From NCBI GenBank assembly GCA_002328295.1, contig DCXE01000059.1, positions 627 to 6,705 on the forward strand: a DNA stretch of 6,079 bases. Reading direction: 5' to 3'. The position numbers were made by a program, and so were the translations under genes. Within the stretch, counting starts at the first letter, position 1. Each line of letters opens with the position of its first letter. The notes beneath the pieces are model-generated. The model made no database searches and was not told the origin of the DNA. It saw nothing but the letters and a program-made list of their open reading frames with translations. Shown one piece after another: positions 1 through 5,137 of the stretch. The DNA is from Candidatus Peribacter sp. UBA2144. GTDB taxonomy: Bacteria > Patescibacteriota > Gracilibacteria > Peribacterales > Peribacteraceae.

Positions 1-17
1 CCGCTTTGGAGTGAAAC

Positions 18-100
18 CGGAAAGGTCCCTAGTTTAAGCGGAAAAGTGGAGGTGCGTGACGGAAAATTTTGAGATGGTATTGACTGAGAATTTCGAGATG
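18..100. repeat. Regularly spaced CGGAAA repeats, possible transposon end
   Basis: CGGAAA occurs at 18, 39 and 60, exactly 21 bases apart. A second degenerate repeat follows: the 15-mer at 62-76 (GAAAATTTTGAGATG) returns at 86-100 with two changes, at a period of 24. A short inverted repeat (CCGCTT at 1-6, AAGCGG at 36-41) lies over the first units. No reading frame through it looks like a gene. Closely spaced subterminal repeats of about 20 bp are typical of IS21-family insertion sequence ends (istA/istB), so this may be the end of an element lying left of the window. That is inference: no transposase is visible and the terminus cannot be fixed. A tandem-repeat relic is the alternative. Confidence 0.45.
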
Positions 101-107
101 CCACTAT

Positions 108-163
108 TAGATACCGGCCCACCCACCAACAGCTTACCCACCCCTGGGGGGCGGGTGTATCTA
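108..163. repeat. Imperfect inverted repeat downstream of the surface-protein gene
   Basis: TAGATAC (108-114) is a perfect inverted match to GTATCTA (157-163). Inside these arms C-rich tracts (118-127) face G-rich tracts (146-155), so the whole segment can fold into one long interrupted hairpin. It begins 17 bases past the stop codon of the minus-strand gene that ends at 181, where a 3' hairpin is expected. There is no T-run after it on the minus strand, so it is not a classical intrinsic terminator. It may be a 3' stability element or part of the neighbouring repeat. Confidence 0.4.
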
Positions 164-180
164 TATACCTGATAAACGCA

Positions 181-2793
181 TTAATTACTGTAATACCTCG
201 TCGACTCCACCCGATTCTCATCAATATCCACCCAATCAAAAGTGGTTTCATTGTCATCCCACTCAACTGTACCAGTTTGCGAACGGCTCCCCAGATTTCG
301 GAGTCCCACCTGCAAAGTGCTTGCCTTGTTTCCTATTTGAGGATTCAGGATATTGGCTTTCAAAGTCAAACTTGTAGTCGAACCCTGATCAATTGTAGTT
401 GCAACTGTGCTGGCTTTTAGATTTGAACACGTAACTGTTATATCACCTGTATCAGCTGATGCCGAGCAACTCTGCGTATCATCCGGATTGTTCGTGTTAT
501 ACAAACTGAATGAAGATGTATCAACCTGAACATTATCTGCCAGAACAGAGAAAACTATATTATTAATATTAACCGGGAATGACTTTGTACTGGCTTTCTC
601 CGATGCTCTGAATCTGAATGCTCCGATTGCAGCATTGCCAACCGGTACACTTGCATTATCACTATCACTATGCGCGTTCTGGATCGATGTAATGCTTGAT
701 GCAACCAAATCATGCGTCGGACCTGCTACCGTTACATTGGCGCTGGCTGAAGTTGTTCCAATAAACACCTCGCCCTCTTTATTACCATCACCATCATTTT
801 GGCTAAGCGTGTCATTGGAATAAATTCCCCTAGCTTGGACAGCTGGCTGAGGAGACGTTCCGGTTGTCAGATAAAGAGCAATTGTATTTCCGCTTACATC
901 ATCAGGAGAATCGGCGCGTACATATGCTTTTACCAAAACTACCTTCTCGGTATCAGCAGAGATAGTCCAATCGGAGTTGGAGCAGAAAACCCCTGTTGTT
1001 GGGATGCTACAAGAAAGTCCCCTGGCTACCGCGAACGGAGAAGAGTTATTGTTCTCGTACAATTCAAGACGGTCCAGATATTCCGACCCCCCAGCTATTG
1101 CAAAATCTTTGATCTCTATATCTTCACCCTCCGTTCGGAACTTCAGCCTAAGAACAACAGGACTTATTTCCCCTGCGCGTATCTGTCGGCTTCTGATAGG
1201 AGTTGTATCGGAAGTAACATAAAGATTCCCGCGCTCAACTACATCAATAGTTCCCGTTGAATCCAAAGTAAATACGGAAATCCAACACATAGAATCCGTA
1301 CATTCAACTGTATCCGTTGTAATGCCACTTAGTTCCTTCCCGTCTATAGCCCCAACCGCAAGAACATATGCCAGATCAGACGTATCTAAACCAACAATAA
1401 GCAATGACGCTGATGCATTTGGTGAGAGATCTGCCCTTAATTGGAACTGCCTTGTGCGTCCGTCGCGTACAGATGCATCAATGTTTGAAAATGTAATTTT
1501 CTCTCCCTGAGCTGAGGCAGTTGCCGCTGTCGTTTCCATTAGGCCGTCGCCATTCATGTCTACAAGTAGACGATAGTTTTGCGCACTTCCCAGGCTTCCG
1601 GAAATGCTTTTGAACTTAATTCCATTTAAAATCGCATCTTGCCTTCCAGCTATTGCATCAAATGCAAATAGAACCACATTTGTTTTTCCGACTGATTGAC
1701 TGAGAGATGCCACAGGACGTTGATCAATTCTTAGAGCAGCGTGGCGGACAGTTTCCGGAACAATTACACAAATCTTGCTGCACCCATCTCCATTAACAGT
1801 ATTTCCATCATCGCATTGTTCTTCACCTTCCAGAACTCCATTCCCGCAAATCACAGGCCCAGATAGAGAACAGTCGCCTTTGCAGTAAAGTGGACCGCAA
1901 TCACTTGTGCAAGCACCTCCCGCTGAGCAGGAGGATGGTGAACATTGTTCGAACGATTCACAAACTCCGTTCCCGCACGTAGCACATACTTCCAGTTGCT
2001 CTCCAAAACGCATGTAATTTGCACACTGAGCTCCTCCGCTGGGAGCTTCTGGTGCTTCGGCAATCTCATTATCTTCTGCGGGCTGAGCAATTGACTGCAC
2101 AGGTTGGCCCAAGCCCATTAAGAGCTGTGCCATCTCTCCCCTTCTCATTAGATGGCTTGGATCATACGGCAAGTGGAGAAATATTCTCCGGGATGCTGCG
2201 ACGTCAAAATACGGATCGTACCAATTTGGAGGACCATCTGGATATGCAGGCCTCCGCATCTTCCAAGCTTCCGTACTCATCTTAAGCGCTTCTGCCAAGT
2301 TGACTGTTTTTTCACCTTTGAACGATCCACCAGGATATCCTTCGATTATTCCGCGCTCTTTCGCCGTGCAGGCGTGTGCCCAGTACCACTGAGATACTCC
2401 TCCAAAGTCAGAGAAGCATGCAGAGCCTCCGGATGAATATGACTCTTCGCCGAAGACTGCAAGCATAAGAATCTTAAGAAATTCCGCTCGATTGATCAGA
2501 ATGTCAGGTTGGAATTTGCTGCCGCCGTATCCTTCCACAATTCCCCGTGTGTGTAACATTTCAATCGAAGTCTCGAACTCGTGATTACGCGCATCAGAAA
2601 AGGGTTCCGCACTTGCATGGGCAATGAGTGGAACAAGAAAAATCAAAGGTAAAAAACGCGCAATAAGAAGACGTCTTCCGATCTTCCCTCTCCACCTCAT
2701 AAGGGGGAGAGCCTGCCTGCCGGACAGGCAGGGGTTGGGTGAGGGGGCGTCCGAATCACTAATAAAAGACTGCATGTTAGGCGCTAAACGCAT
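181..2793 (-). CDS. Secreted SLH-domain surface (S-layer-type) protein with Cys-rich and beta-repeat regions
   Basis: This is an 870-residue exported surface protein, probably anchored in the cell envelope through its SLH domains. Residues 33-62 form a signal peptide: basic n-region RWRGKIGRR, a hydrophobic run, and an ASA|EP cleavage site. Two clear SLH domains follow (about 64-111 and 125-172; GIVEGYGGSKFQP, RGIIEGYPGGSF), then a degenerate third (190-230). An acidic, Pro/Ala-rich linker leads to a segment with 14 cysteines (257-342). It holds two CGNGV units, the second ending CDDGNTVNGDGC as in the Myxococcus Cys-rich repeat (DUF4215). The rest is about three related beta-sandwich-like repeats (about 350-490, 515-685, 690-850) ending in a Trp/Asp-rich tail, so the C-terminus looks complete. 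ATG at 2793 overlaps the upstream racemase stop by 10 bases and lies 7 bases after a TATAAT box. Met7 and Met32 (2700) are alternatives; Met32 would give the most normal signal peptide. Residues 16-37 come from an inserted repeat. The ligand and exact role are unknown. Confidence 0.88.
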   Translation of the reverse strand: MRLAPNMQSFISDSDAPSPNPCLSGRQALPLMRWRGKIGRRLLIARFLPLIFLVPLIAHASAEPFSDARNHEFETSIEMLHTRGIVEGYGGSKFQPDILINRAEFLKILMLAVFGEESYSSGGSACFSDFGGVSQWYWAHACTAKERGIIEGYPGGSFKGEKTVNLAEALKMSTEAWKMRRPAYPDGPPNWYDPYFDVAASRRIFLHLPYDPSHLMRRGEMAQLLMGLGQPVQSIAQPAEDNEIAEAPEAPSGGAQCANYMRFGEQLEVCATCGNGVCESFEQCSPSSCSAGGACTSDCGPLYCKGDCSLSGPVICGNGVLEGEEQCDDGNTVNGDGCSKICVIVPETVRHAALRIDQRPVASLSQSVGKTNVVLFAFDAIAGRQDAILNGIKFKSISGSLGSAQNYRLLVDMNGDGLMETTAATASAQGEKITFSNIDASVRDGRTRQFQLRADLSPNASASLLIVGLDTSDLAYVLAVGAIDGKELSGITTDTVECTDSMCWISVFTLDSTGTIDVVERGNLYVTSDTTPIRSRQIRAGEISPVVLRLKFRTEGEDIEIKDFAIAGGSEYLDRLELYENNNSSPFAVARGLSCSIPTTGVFCSNSDWTISADTEKVVLVKAYVRADSPDDVSGNTIALYLTTGTSPQPAVQARGIYSNDTLSQNDGDGNKEGEVFIGTTSASANVTVAGPTHDLVASSITSIQNAHSDSDNASVPVGNAAIGAFRFRASEKASTKSFPVNINNIVFSVLADNVQVDTSSFSLYNTNNPDDTQSCSASADTGDITVTCSNLKASTVATTIDQGSTTSLTLKANILNPQIGNKASTLQVGLRNLGSRSQTGTVEWDDNETTFDWVDIDENRVESTRYYSN
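2688..2732. repeat. GC-rich palindromic repeat inside the 5' end of the surface-protein gene
   Basis: CCTGCCTG (2712-2719) and CAGGCAGG (2725-2732) form a perfect 8-bp stem with loop CCGGA. A second inverted repeat, CTCTCC (2688-2693) with GGAGAG (2706-2711), abuts it. Palindromes with this kind of make-up are usually found dispersed between genes. Here the element lies in frame near the start of the secreted-protein gene and encodes residues that look foreign to it (PSPNPCLSGRQALPL). The possible start codon at 2698-2700 falls in the loop of the second hairpin. Other copies in the genome cannot be seen from this window. Confidence 0.6.
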
Positions 2794-3494
2794 GGGGGCA
2801 TTATACCCCTAAATATCTCATTGCAAGATGCATTAGCCAGTAATCTTAGGCTGTCGAAAACAGGAATTTCTACGTCAGAATGGCTGATTAGAAGCGGCAA
2901 TTCAGTGCAGCCAAGAATAACTGACTGAGCCCCTTGGTTTTGAAGATTTTCGATAACCCTCTTTAGAATCGATCTTTCTTCAAGGCTACCATCTCCGGCA
3001 AGAACTTTCATTATGCAACTAACGACCTCATTCTTTTCATCAATACCCGGCGTACAGACTTCTACCCCTGCGACCCTAAGCGGTTCTAAGTACAGATTGG
3101 ATGTCATAGTTGTCATTGAACCCAGAAGTCCTACCTTCTTTGCTCCATCTGACTTGATCTGATTCACAACAGTATCAATCAAGGAAATAAAAGGTATGGA
3201 AGTTGAATCAGTGATTCGAGGAGAAAGCACGTGCATCGTGTTGCATGTCATCACAAGAAAATCAGCACCGGCTTTTTCTAGTGTAATGGCTTCCTGTTCG
3301 AGCATATCTCCGGCTTGTTTTTCTCTATTTCTATCTGATATCAAATCAGGCGCCGGAAGCGAACTGAGTAAGATTCGAGGAAATTCATCATTCTCTTTGA
3401 CTCCGAAATCTTTGGTGCATGAGCCTATTACTAGTTCCATGAACCGTATGCTGGCCTGAGGGCCCATGCCGCCAATGACACCTAAAGTCTTCAT
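2784..3494 (-). CDS. Aspartate/glutamate racemase family protein
   Basis: This is a cytoplasmic, cofactor-independent amino acid racemase of the Asp/Glu racemase family, 236 residues, the usual family length. The canonical N-terminus MKTLGVIGGMGPQAS is followed by the first catalytic-cysteine motif MTCNTMH (Cys84) and the second, GCTELPLL (Cys196). These two thiols act as the acid/base pair in the family. The likely substrate is L-aspartate or L-glutamate, with the D-form used in peptidoglycan, but specificity cannot be read from sequence. The start at 3494 is chosen because it gives the family N-terminus. An in-frame ATG at 3521 would add nine residues (MVFLLCKFI) encoded across a T-run. No Shine-Dalgarno sequence is visible. 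The stop at 2784-2786 overlaps the next gene's ATG by 10 bases, and the last codons contain that gene's -10 box. Its own promoter is at 3633-3660, followed by a long structured leader. Confidence 0.88.
   Translation of the reverse strand: MKTLGVIGGMGPQASIRFMELVIGSCTKDFGVKENDEFPRILLSSLPAPDLISDRNREKQAGDMLEQEAITLEKAGADFLVMTCNTMHVLSPRITDSTSIPFISLIDTVVNQIKSDGAKKVGLLGSMTTMTSNLYLEPLRVAGVEVCTPGIDEKNEVVSCIMKVLAGDGSLEERSILKRVIENLQNQGAQSVILGCTELPLLISHSDVEIPVFDSLRLLANASCNEIFRGIMPPCV
2800..2826 (-). promoter_or_regulatory. Promoter for the surface-protein gene, likely leaderless
   Basis: On the minus strand a perfect TATAAT (plus coordinates 2800-2805) is preceded by TTGCAA (2821-2826) with a short 15-base spacer. 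The six bases GCCCCC separate the -10 box from the ATG at 2793, so the expected +1 is the A of that ATG, giving a leaderless mRNA. No Shine-Dalgarno sequence precedes this ATG. The promoter lies wholly within the last codons of the upstream racemase gene. The -10 box and its position are seen directly; the -35 is weak, and activity is inferred. Confidence 0.5.
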
Positions 3495-3627
3495 AATAAA
3501 TTTGCATAACAAAAAAACCACCGCCCCCGATCAGGACAGCTGGAATTATAAAATTACATGCACTCAGCTCCGCCTGGTCAGGGGATTAGATCTATTCCAA
3601 TAGTGGTGAGTGCGCAAAAACATTGCG
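3495..3627 (-). promoter_or_regulatory. Long structured 5' leader of the racemase gene, possible attenuator
   Basis: From the predicted +1 (about 3626) to the start codon the leader is about 130 nt. Read on the minus strand it holds three inverted repeats: CGCAA/TTGCG (3613-3627), CTATT/AATAG (3592-3603), and a large one at 3525-3584. The large one pairs CCCC, GA, CAGG and AGCTG with matching 3' arms (about 15 bp in four blocks, with one bulge, one mismatch and one internal loop). Six bases after it comes a run of seven T (3511-3517), 16 bases before the ATG. A hairpin followed by U's ahead of a start codon suggests attenuation or a cis-acting RNA. The gap between stem and U-run is longer than in a normal intrinsic terminator. 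No known riboswitch class is recognised. Confidence 0.4.
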
Positions 3628-3632
3628 ACGTC

Positions 3633-3660
3633 ATTATACTGATACAGACTGTATTGTCAA
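3633..3660 (-). promoter_or_regulatory. Near-consensus sigma-70-type promoter of the racemase gene
   Basis: On the minus strand TTGACA (plus coordinates 3655-3660) and TATAAT (3633-3638) are both perfect consensus hexamers, separated by 16 bases. The expected transcription start is near 3626. This is the strongest promoter match in the window, and it points toward the racemase and surface-protein genes, away from the tRNA pair. The spacer contains the palindrome annotated separately. Confidence 0.75.
3642..3654. promoter_or_regulatory. Operator-like perfect palindrome in the promoter spacer
   Basis: ATACAG-A-CTGTAT is a perfect 13-bp palindrome (6-bp arms, 1-base centre) lying entirely between the -35 and -10 boxes of the racemase promoter, directly abutting the -35. 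A dimeric regulator bound there would block RNA polymerase. The half-site resembles TACA/TGTA-type operators, but the spacing does not match a named operator I can identify, so the regulator is unknown. Confidence 0.5.
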
Positions 3661-3686
3661 TGTGCAACGTGATATCATAGTTACAG

Positions 3687-3763
3687 GCCCGTGTAGCTCA
3701 ATTGGATCCCCCTTCGCCCTTCGGGCTTCGGAGGACAAGTAGAGCACTGATCATTAAATCATT
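3687..3763 (+). pseudogene. tRNA 5' half with a hairpin insertion in the D-loop
   Basis: GCCCGTG (3687-3693), TA, then GCTC (3696-3699), AATTGGAT and AGAGC (3741-3745) give the acceptor 5' strand and D-arm of a tRNA. The D-loop is interrupted by a 33-base insertion (3708-3740). After the D-arm, TGAT (3748-3751) pairs with ATCA (3758-3761) around a 6-base loop (CATTAA). That loop has no U at the position of U33, so no reliable anticodon can be read. The gene then stops: there is no T-arm and no 3' acceptor strand matching GCCCGTG before the next tRNA begins at 3766, and none elsewhere in the window. It is best read as a tRNA pseudogene. A split tRNA whose 3' half is encoded elsewhere is formally possible but unlikely. 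Confidence 0.65.
3707..3740. repeat. Small palindromic repeat inserted in the tRNA half
   Basis: The insertion folds on itself: GCCC-TTC-GGGC (3716-3726) is the core, with flanking TTC/TTC internal loops (3713-3715, 3727-3729), then CC/GG, and TCC (3707-3709) against GGA (3733-3735). Removing it restores a normal D-arm (TTGGATAGAGC), which is direct evidence that it was inserted. It resembles the small GC-rich palindromes dispersed in many CPR genomes. Confidence 0.6.
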
Positions 3764-3765
3764 CT

Positions 3766-3842
3766 GCCCCCTTGGCTCAACTGGATAGAGCGTCGGTCTT
3801 CGGAACCGAAGGTTGCAGGTTCGAATCCTGCAGGGGGCACCA
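3766..3842 (+). tRNA. tRNA-Arg (anticodon UCG)
   Basis: A complete cloverleaf is visible. Acceptor GCCCCCT (3766-3772) pairs with AGGGGGC (3832-3838). The D-arm is GCTC/GAGC (3775-3778, 3788-3791). The anticodon stem TCGGT/ACCGA surrounds loop CTTCGGA (3798-3804), with anticodon TCG at 3800-3802, which reads CGA and probably other CGN arginine codons. The T-arm is GCAGG-TTCGAAT-CCTGC (3815-3831). Discriminator A3839 is followed by an encoded CCA (3840-3842). The gene starts two bases after the truncated tRNA half and ends two bases before the stop codon of the convergent methyltransferase. No intrinsic terminator separates it from that gene. Confidence 0.96.
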
Positions 3843-3844
3843 CT

Positions 3845-4540
3845 TTAGACCGCTTTATACACCGCGTTCCAGTGCGCTCTTATGCGCTCTCCATCTGATT
3901 TTTTATTTTTGGTTTCAAACGGCCCAAACACAACTTCAAAATCATTCTGCCTAGCAAGCAAGCATACCTCTTCTGCTGTAAATGAATGCTGGATTATTCC
4001 GGTTTTGCTGCCGGAGGTTTCTCTGTAAGTACAACCATAATCGGCAATTGGTTCCCTGGATTGTAAATTGTTATGACTTACAGATCGTACCCTCAAGATA
4101 AAAGAGCCATTATCTTTTATTGCCCGCCTGACATTCTTAACAGTTTGACCTATATCCGGCCATGTTAAATGACTTAGAACCTGCACGCTTAGAGCAGAAT
4201 CAAATTCACTATCCTCAAATTCTGTATCATGAACTGATCCGCAAATTAACCGTGCTGATATGCGTTGCTCTTCCATTATTCTTTTCAGTTCTTCCAAACC
4301 ATCCGGCGAAATATCCAGTCCTGTCATACTAAAATCCATTTTTGCCAATGGGAGTAAGTAACGCCCTTTTCCACAACCAAGATCCAGAATGTCCTCTCCG
4401 ATTTCTGTTCTGTGTCCCGACATGTAACTGAATATCCATGGTTGCATTGGATCCGTATCGCCCCAACCTTCATTGTGTTTTCGGTCCCAGGCAACTTTGG
4501 TATCTTCATAAGTATTTGGTGAAGTCATATGACAACACAT
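3845..4540 (-). CDS. Class I SAM-dependent methyltransferase
   Basis: This 231-residue cytoplasmic protein has the Rossmann-type SAM-binding core. Motif I is LDLGCGKGR (52-60). The acidic residue at the end of strand 2 is D76 in GLDIS. A motif II/III region (GSVHDTEFEDSEFDSALSVQVLSHL, broken here as GSVHDTEFED and SEFDSALSVQVLSHL) spans 101-125, and GSFILRVRS (145-153) is strand 5. The length suits a small stand-alone methyltransferase (Methyltransf_11/25 type). The N-terminal segment with conserved-looking WDRKHNEGWG resembles small-molecule methyltransferases such as the TehB group, but the acceptor cannot be assigned. Met5 (4528) is an alternative start; neither start has a Shine-Dalgarno sequence. 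The gene is transcribed alone, convergent with the tRNA-Arg and divergent from the plus-strand membrane genes. Confidence 0.85.
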   Translation of the reverse strand: MCCHMTSPNTYEDTKVAWDRKHNEGWGDTDPMQPWIFSYMSGHRTEIGEDILDLGCGKGRYLLPLAKMDFSMTGLDISPDGLEELKRIMEEQRISARLICGSVHDTEFEDSEFDSALSVQVLSHLTWPDIGQTVKNVRRAIKDNGSFILRVRSVSHNNLQSREPIADYGCTYRETSGSKTGIIQHSFTAEEVCLLARQNDFEVVFGPFETKNKKSDGERIRAHWNAVYKAV

Positions 4541-4561
4541 TAACTTCTATCTACCAATCTT

Positions 4562-4590
4562 CAATACTTCTGTGTTATTGGTTTAACAAA
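4562..4590 (-). promoter_or_regulatory. Possible promoter of the methyltransferase gene
   Basis: On the minus strand TTGTTA (plus coordinates 4585-4590) and TATTGA (4562-4567) are separated by 17 bases, placing the start near 4555, some 15 bases before the ATG at 4540. An inverted repeat, ACCAAT (4553-4558) and ATTGGT (4578-4583), brackets the -10 box and could be a regulator site. Both hexamers are imperfect. Confidence 0.3.
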
Positions 4591-4659
4591 GCCCAAAAAA
4601 ACATATACCTATACTTGGCAACCCTAACTCCACCACAATCCACTTTTTCAACTTACTGA

Positions 4660-4875
4660 TTGGGAAGAGTAACTTACAAGTCCTATTACGCTGATACACC
4701 AAAAGATGTATTCACAAGAGTATTTAAGCTTGTTGACCGGAACGGATATCTGACGATAATAATAAGTTACAGATGCCATCATCATGCATTTATTATCGGG
4801 ATCTATCTAGAACCAATGACTTCCACTTCTCGTGCCTCGAAGCGTTTATACTATCTGGAATTACATATCTATTGA
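4660..4875 (+). CDS. Doubtful small ORF, unknown protein
   Basis: This is a 71-codon reading frame opening with TTG directly after an in-frame TGA. It has no ATG before codon 53 and no Shine-Dalgarno sequence. The translation could form one helix (about residues 13-28, TPKDVFTRVFKLVDRN) and three beta strands (YLTIIISY, FIIGIYLE, RLYYLELHIY), which looks more protein-like than random sequence. No family is recognised. It points toward the membrane genes at 4913-5703, but the predicted promoter of that pair overlaps its stop codon. It may be a small real gene, the relic of a larger one, or chance. The rest of 4541-4912 shows no other gene. Confidence 0.3.
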   Translation: MGRVTYKSYYADTPKDVFTRVFKLVDRNGYLTIIISYRCHHHAFIIGIYLEPMTSTSRASKRLYYLELHIY

Positions 4876-4901
4876 TAAACATAAATTATTATTTCTATAA
4901 A
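4872..4901 (+). promoter_or_regulatory. Possible promoter of the membrane-protein pair
   Basis: TTGATA (4872-4877) and TATAAA (4896-4901) are separated by 18 bases. The expected start, near 4908, is only about five bases before the ATG at 4913, so the transcript would be almost leaderless. This fits the absence of a convincing Shine-Dalgarno sequence there (only GAAGTGG). The hexamers match well but function is inferred. Confidence 0.4.
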
Positions 4902-4912
4902 CGCGAAGTGGC

Positions 4913-5137
4913 ATGAGTTCCCCGAGCATTATCATAGGCTGGATTATATGCATACTAATATTGGAGATTATTATGTGGGATATATTCAAACACAAAATGA
5001 CAAGAATCTGCCTTCCGACTGAATTGGATGCTCGCTTCCTGCGTTGGTGTTCGTTAGCCAATATGTTTCTGATAGTTCTTTTTCACACAATTATTTTAAC
5101 TAGCACTGTGGCGTTTGTAACTTACTTCGTATGGTAG
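4913..5137 (+). CDS. Small membrane protein with two transmembrane helices
   Basis: This 74-residue protein has two hydrophobic helices, about residues 5-25 (IIIGWIICILILEIIMW) and 49-73 (ANMFLIVLFHTIILTSTVAF, continuing to YFVW). A basic, Trp/Arg-containing loop between them (about 26-48, KHKMTRICLPTELDARFLRW) is expected on the cytoplasmic side, with both termini outside. No family is recognised. Its stop codon TAG (5135-5137) overlaps the ATG of the next gene (5131) in ATGGTAG, a tight overlap typical of translational coupling, so the two probably work together. A role as partner or stabiliser of the PH-like protein is inference only. Confidence 0.65.
   Translation: MSSPSIIIGWIICILILEIIMWDIFKHKMTRICLPTELDARFLRWCSLANMFLIVLFHTIILTSTVAFVTYFVW

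Noticed and set aside
635..2436. Several plus-strand open frames of 60-150 codons within 635-2436
   Set aside because: All lie antisense to the well-supported surface-protein gene, have low-complexity or unlikely compositions, and show no start signals.
3196..3459. Plus-strand 87-codon frame
   Set aside because: It lies fully antisense to the racemase gene, whose catalytic motifs fix the coding strand.
3654..3683. Plus-strand promoter for the tRNA pair (TTGTCA, TAGTTA)
   Set aside because: The -10 match is poor, the spacer is 18, and the predicted start falls inside the tRNA half, so I do not annotate it.
4438..4875. Read-through of TGA at 4657-4659 as glycine (genetic code 25, Gracilibacteria/SR1)
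   Set aside because: The upstream part is antisense to the methyltransferase N-terminus and not protein-like, and the PH-like gene ends sensibly at TGA, so the standard code fits.
4861..5061. Minus-strand 66-codon frame
   Set aside because: It is antisense to the 74-residue membrane protein, has no promoter, and lacks the coherent hydrophobic pattern of the plus strand.
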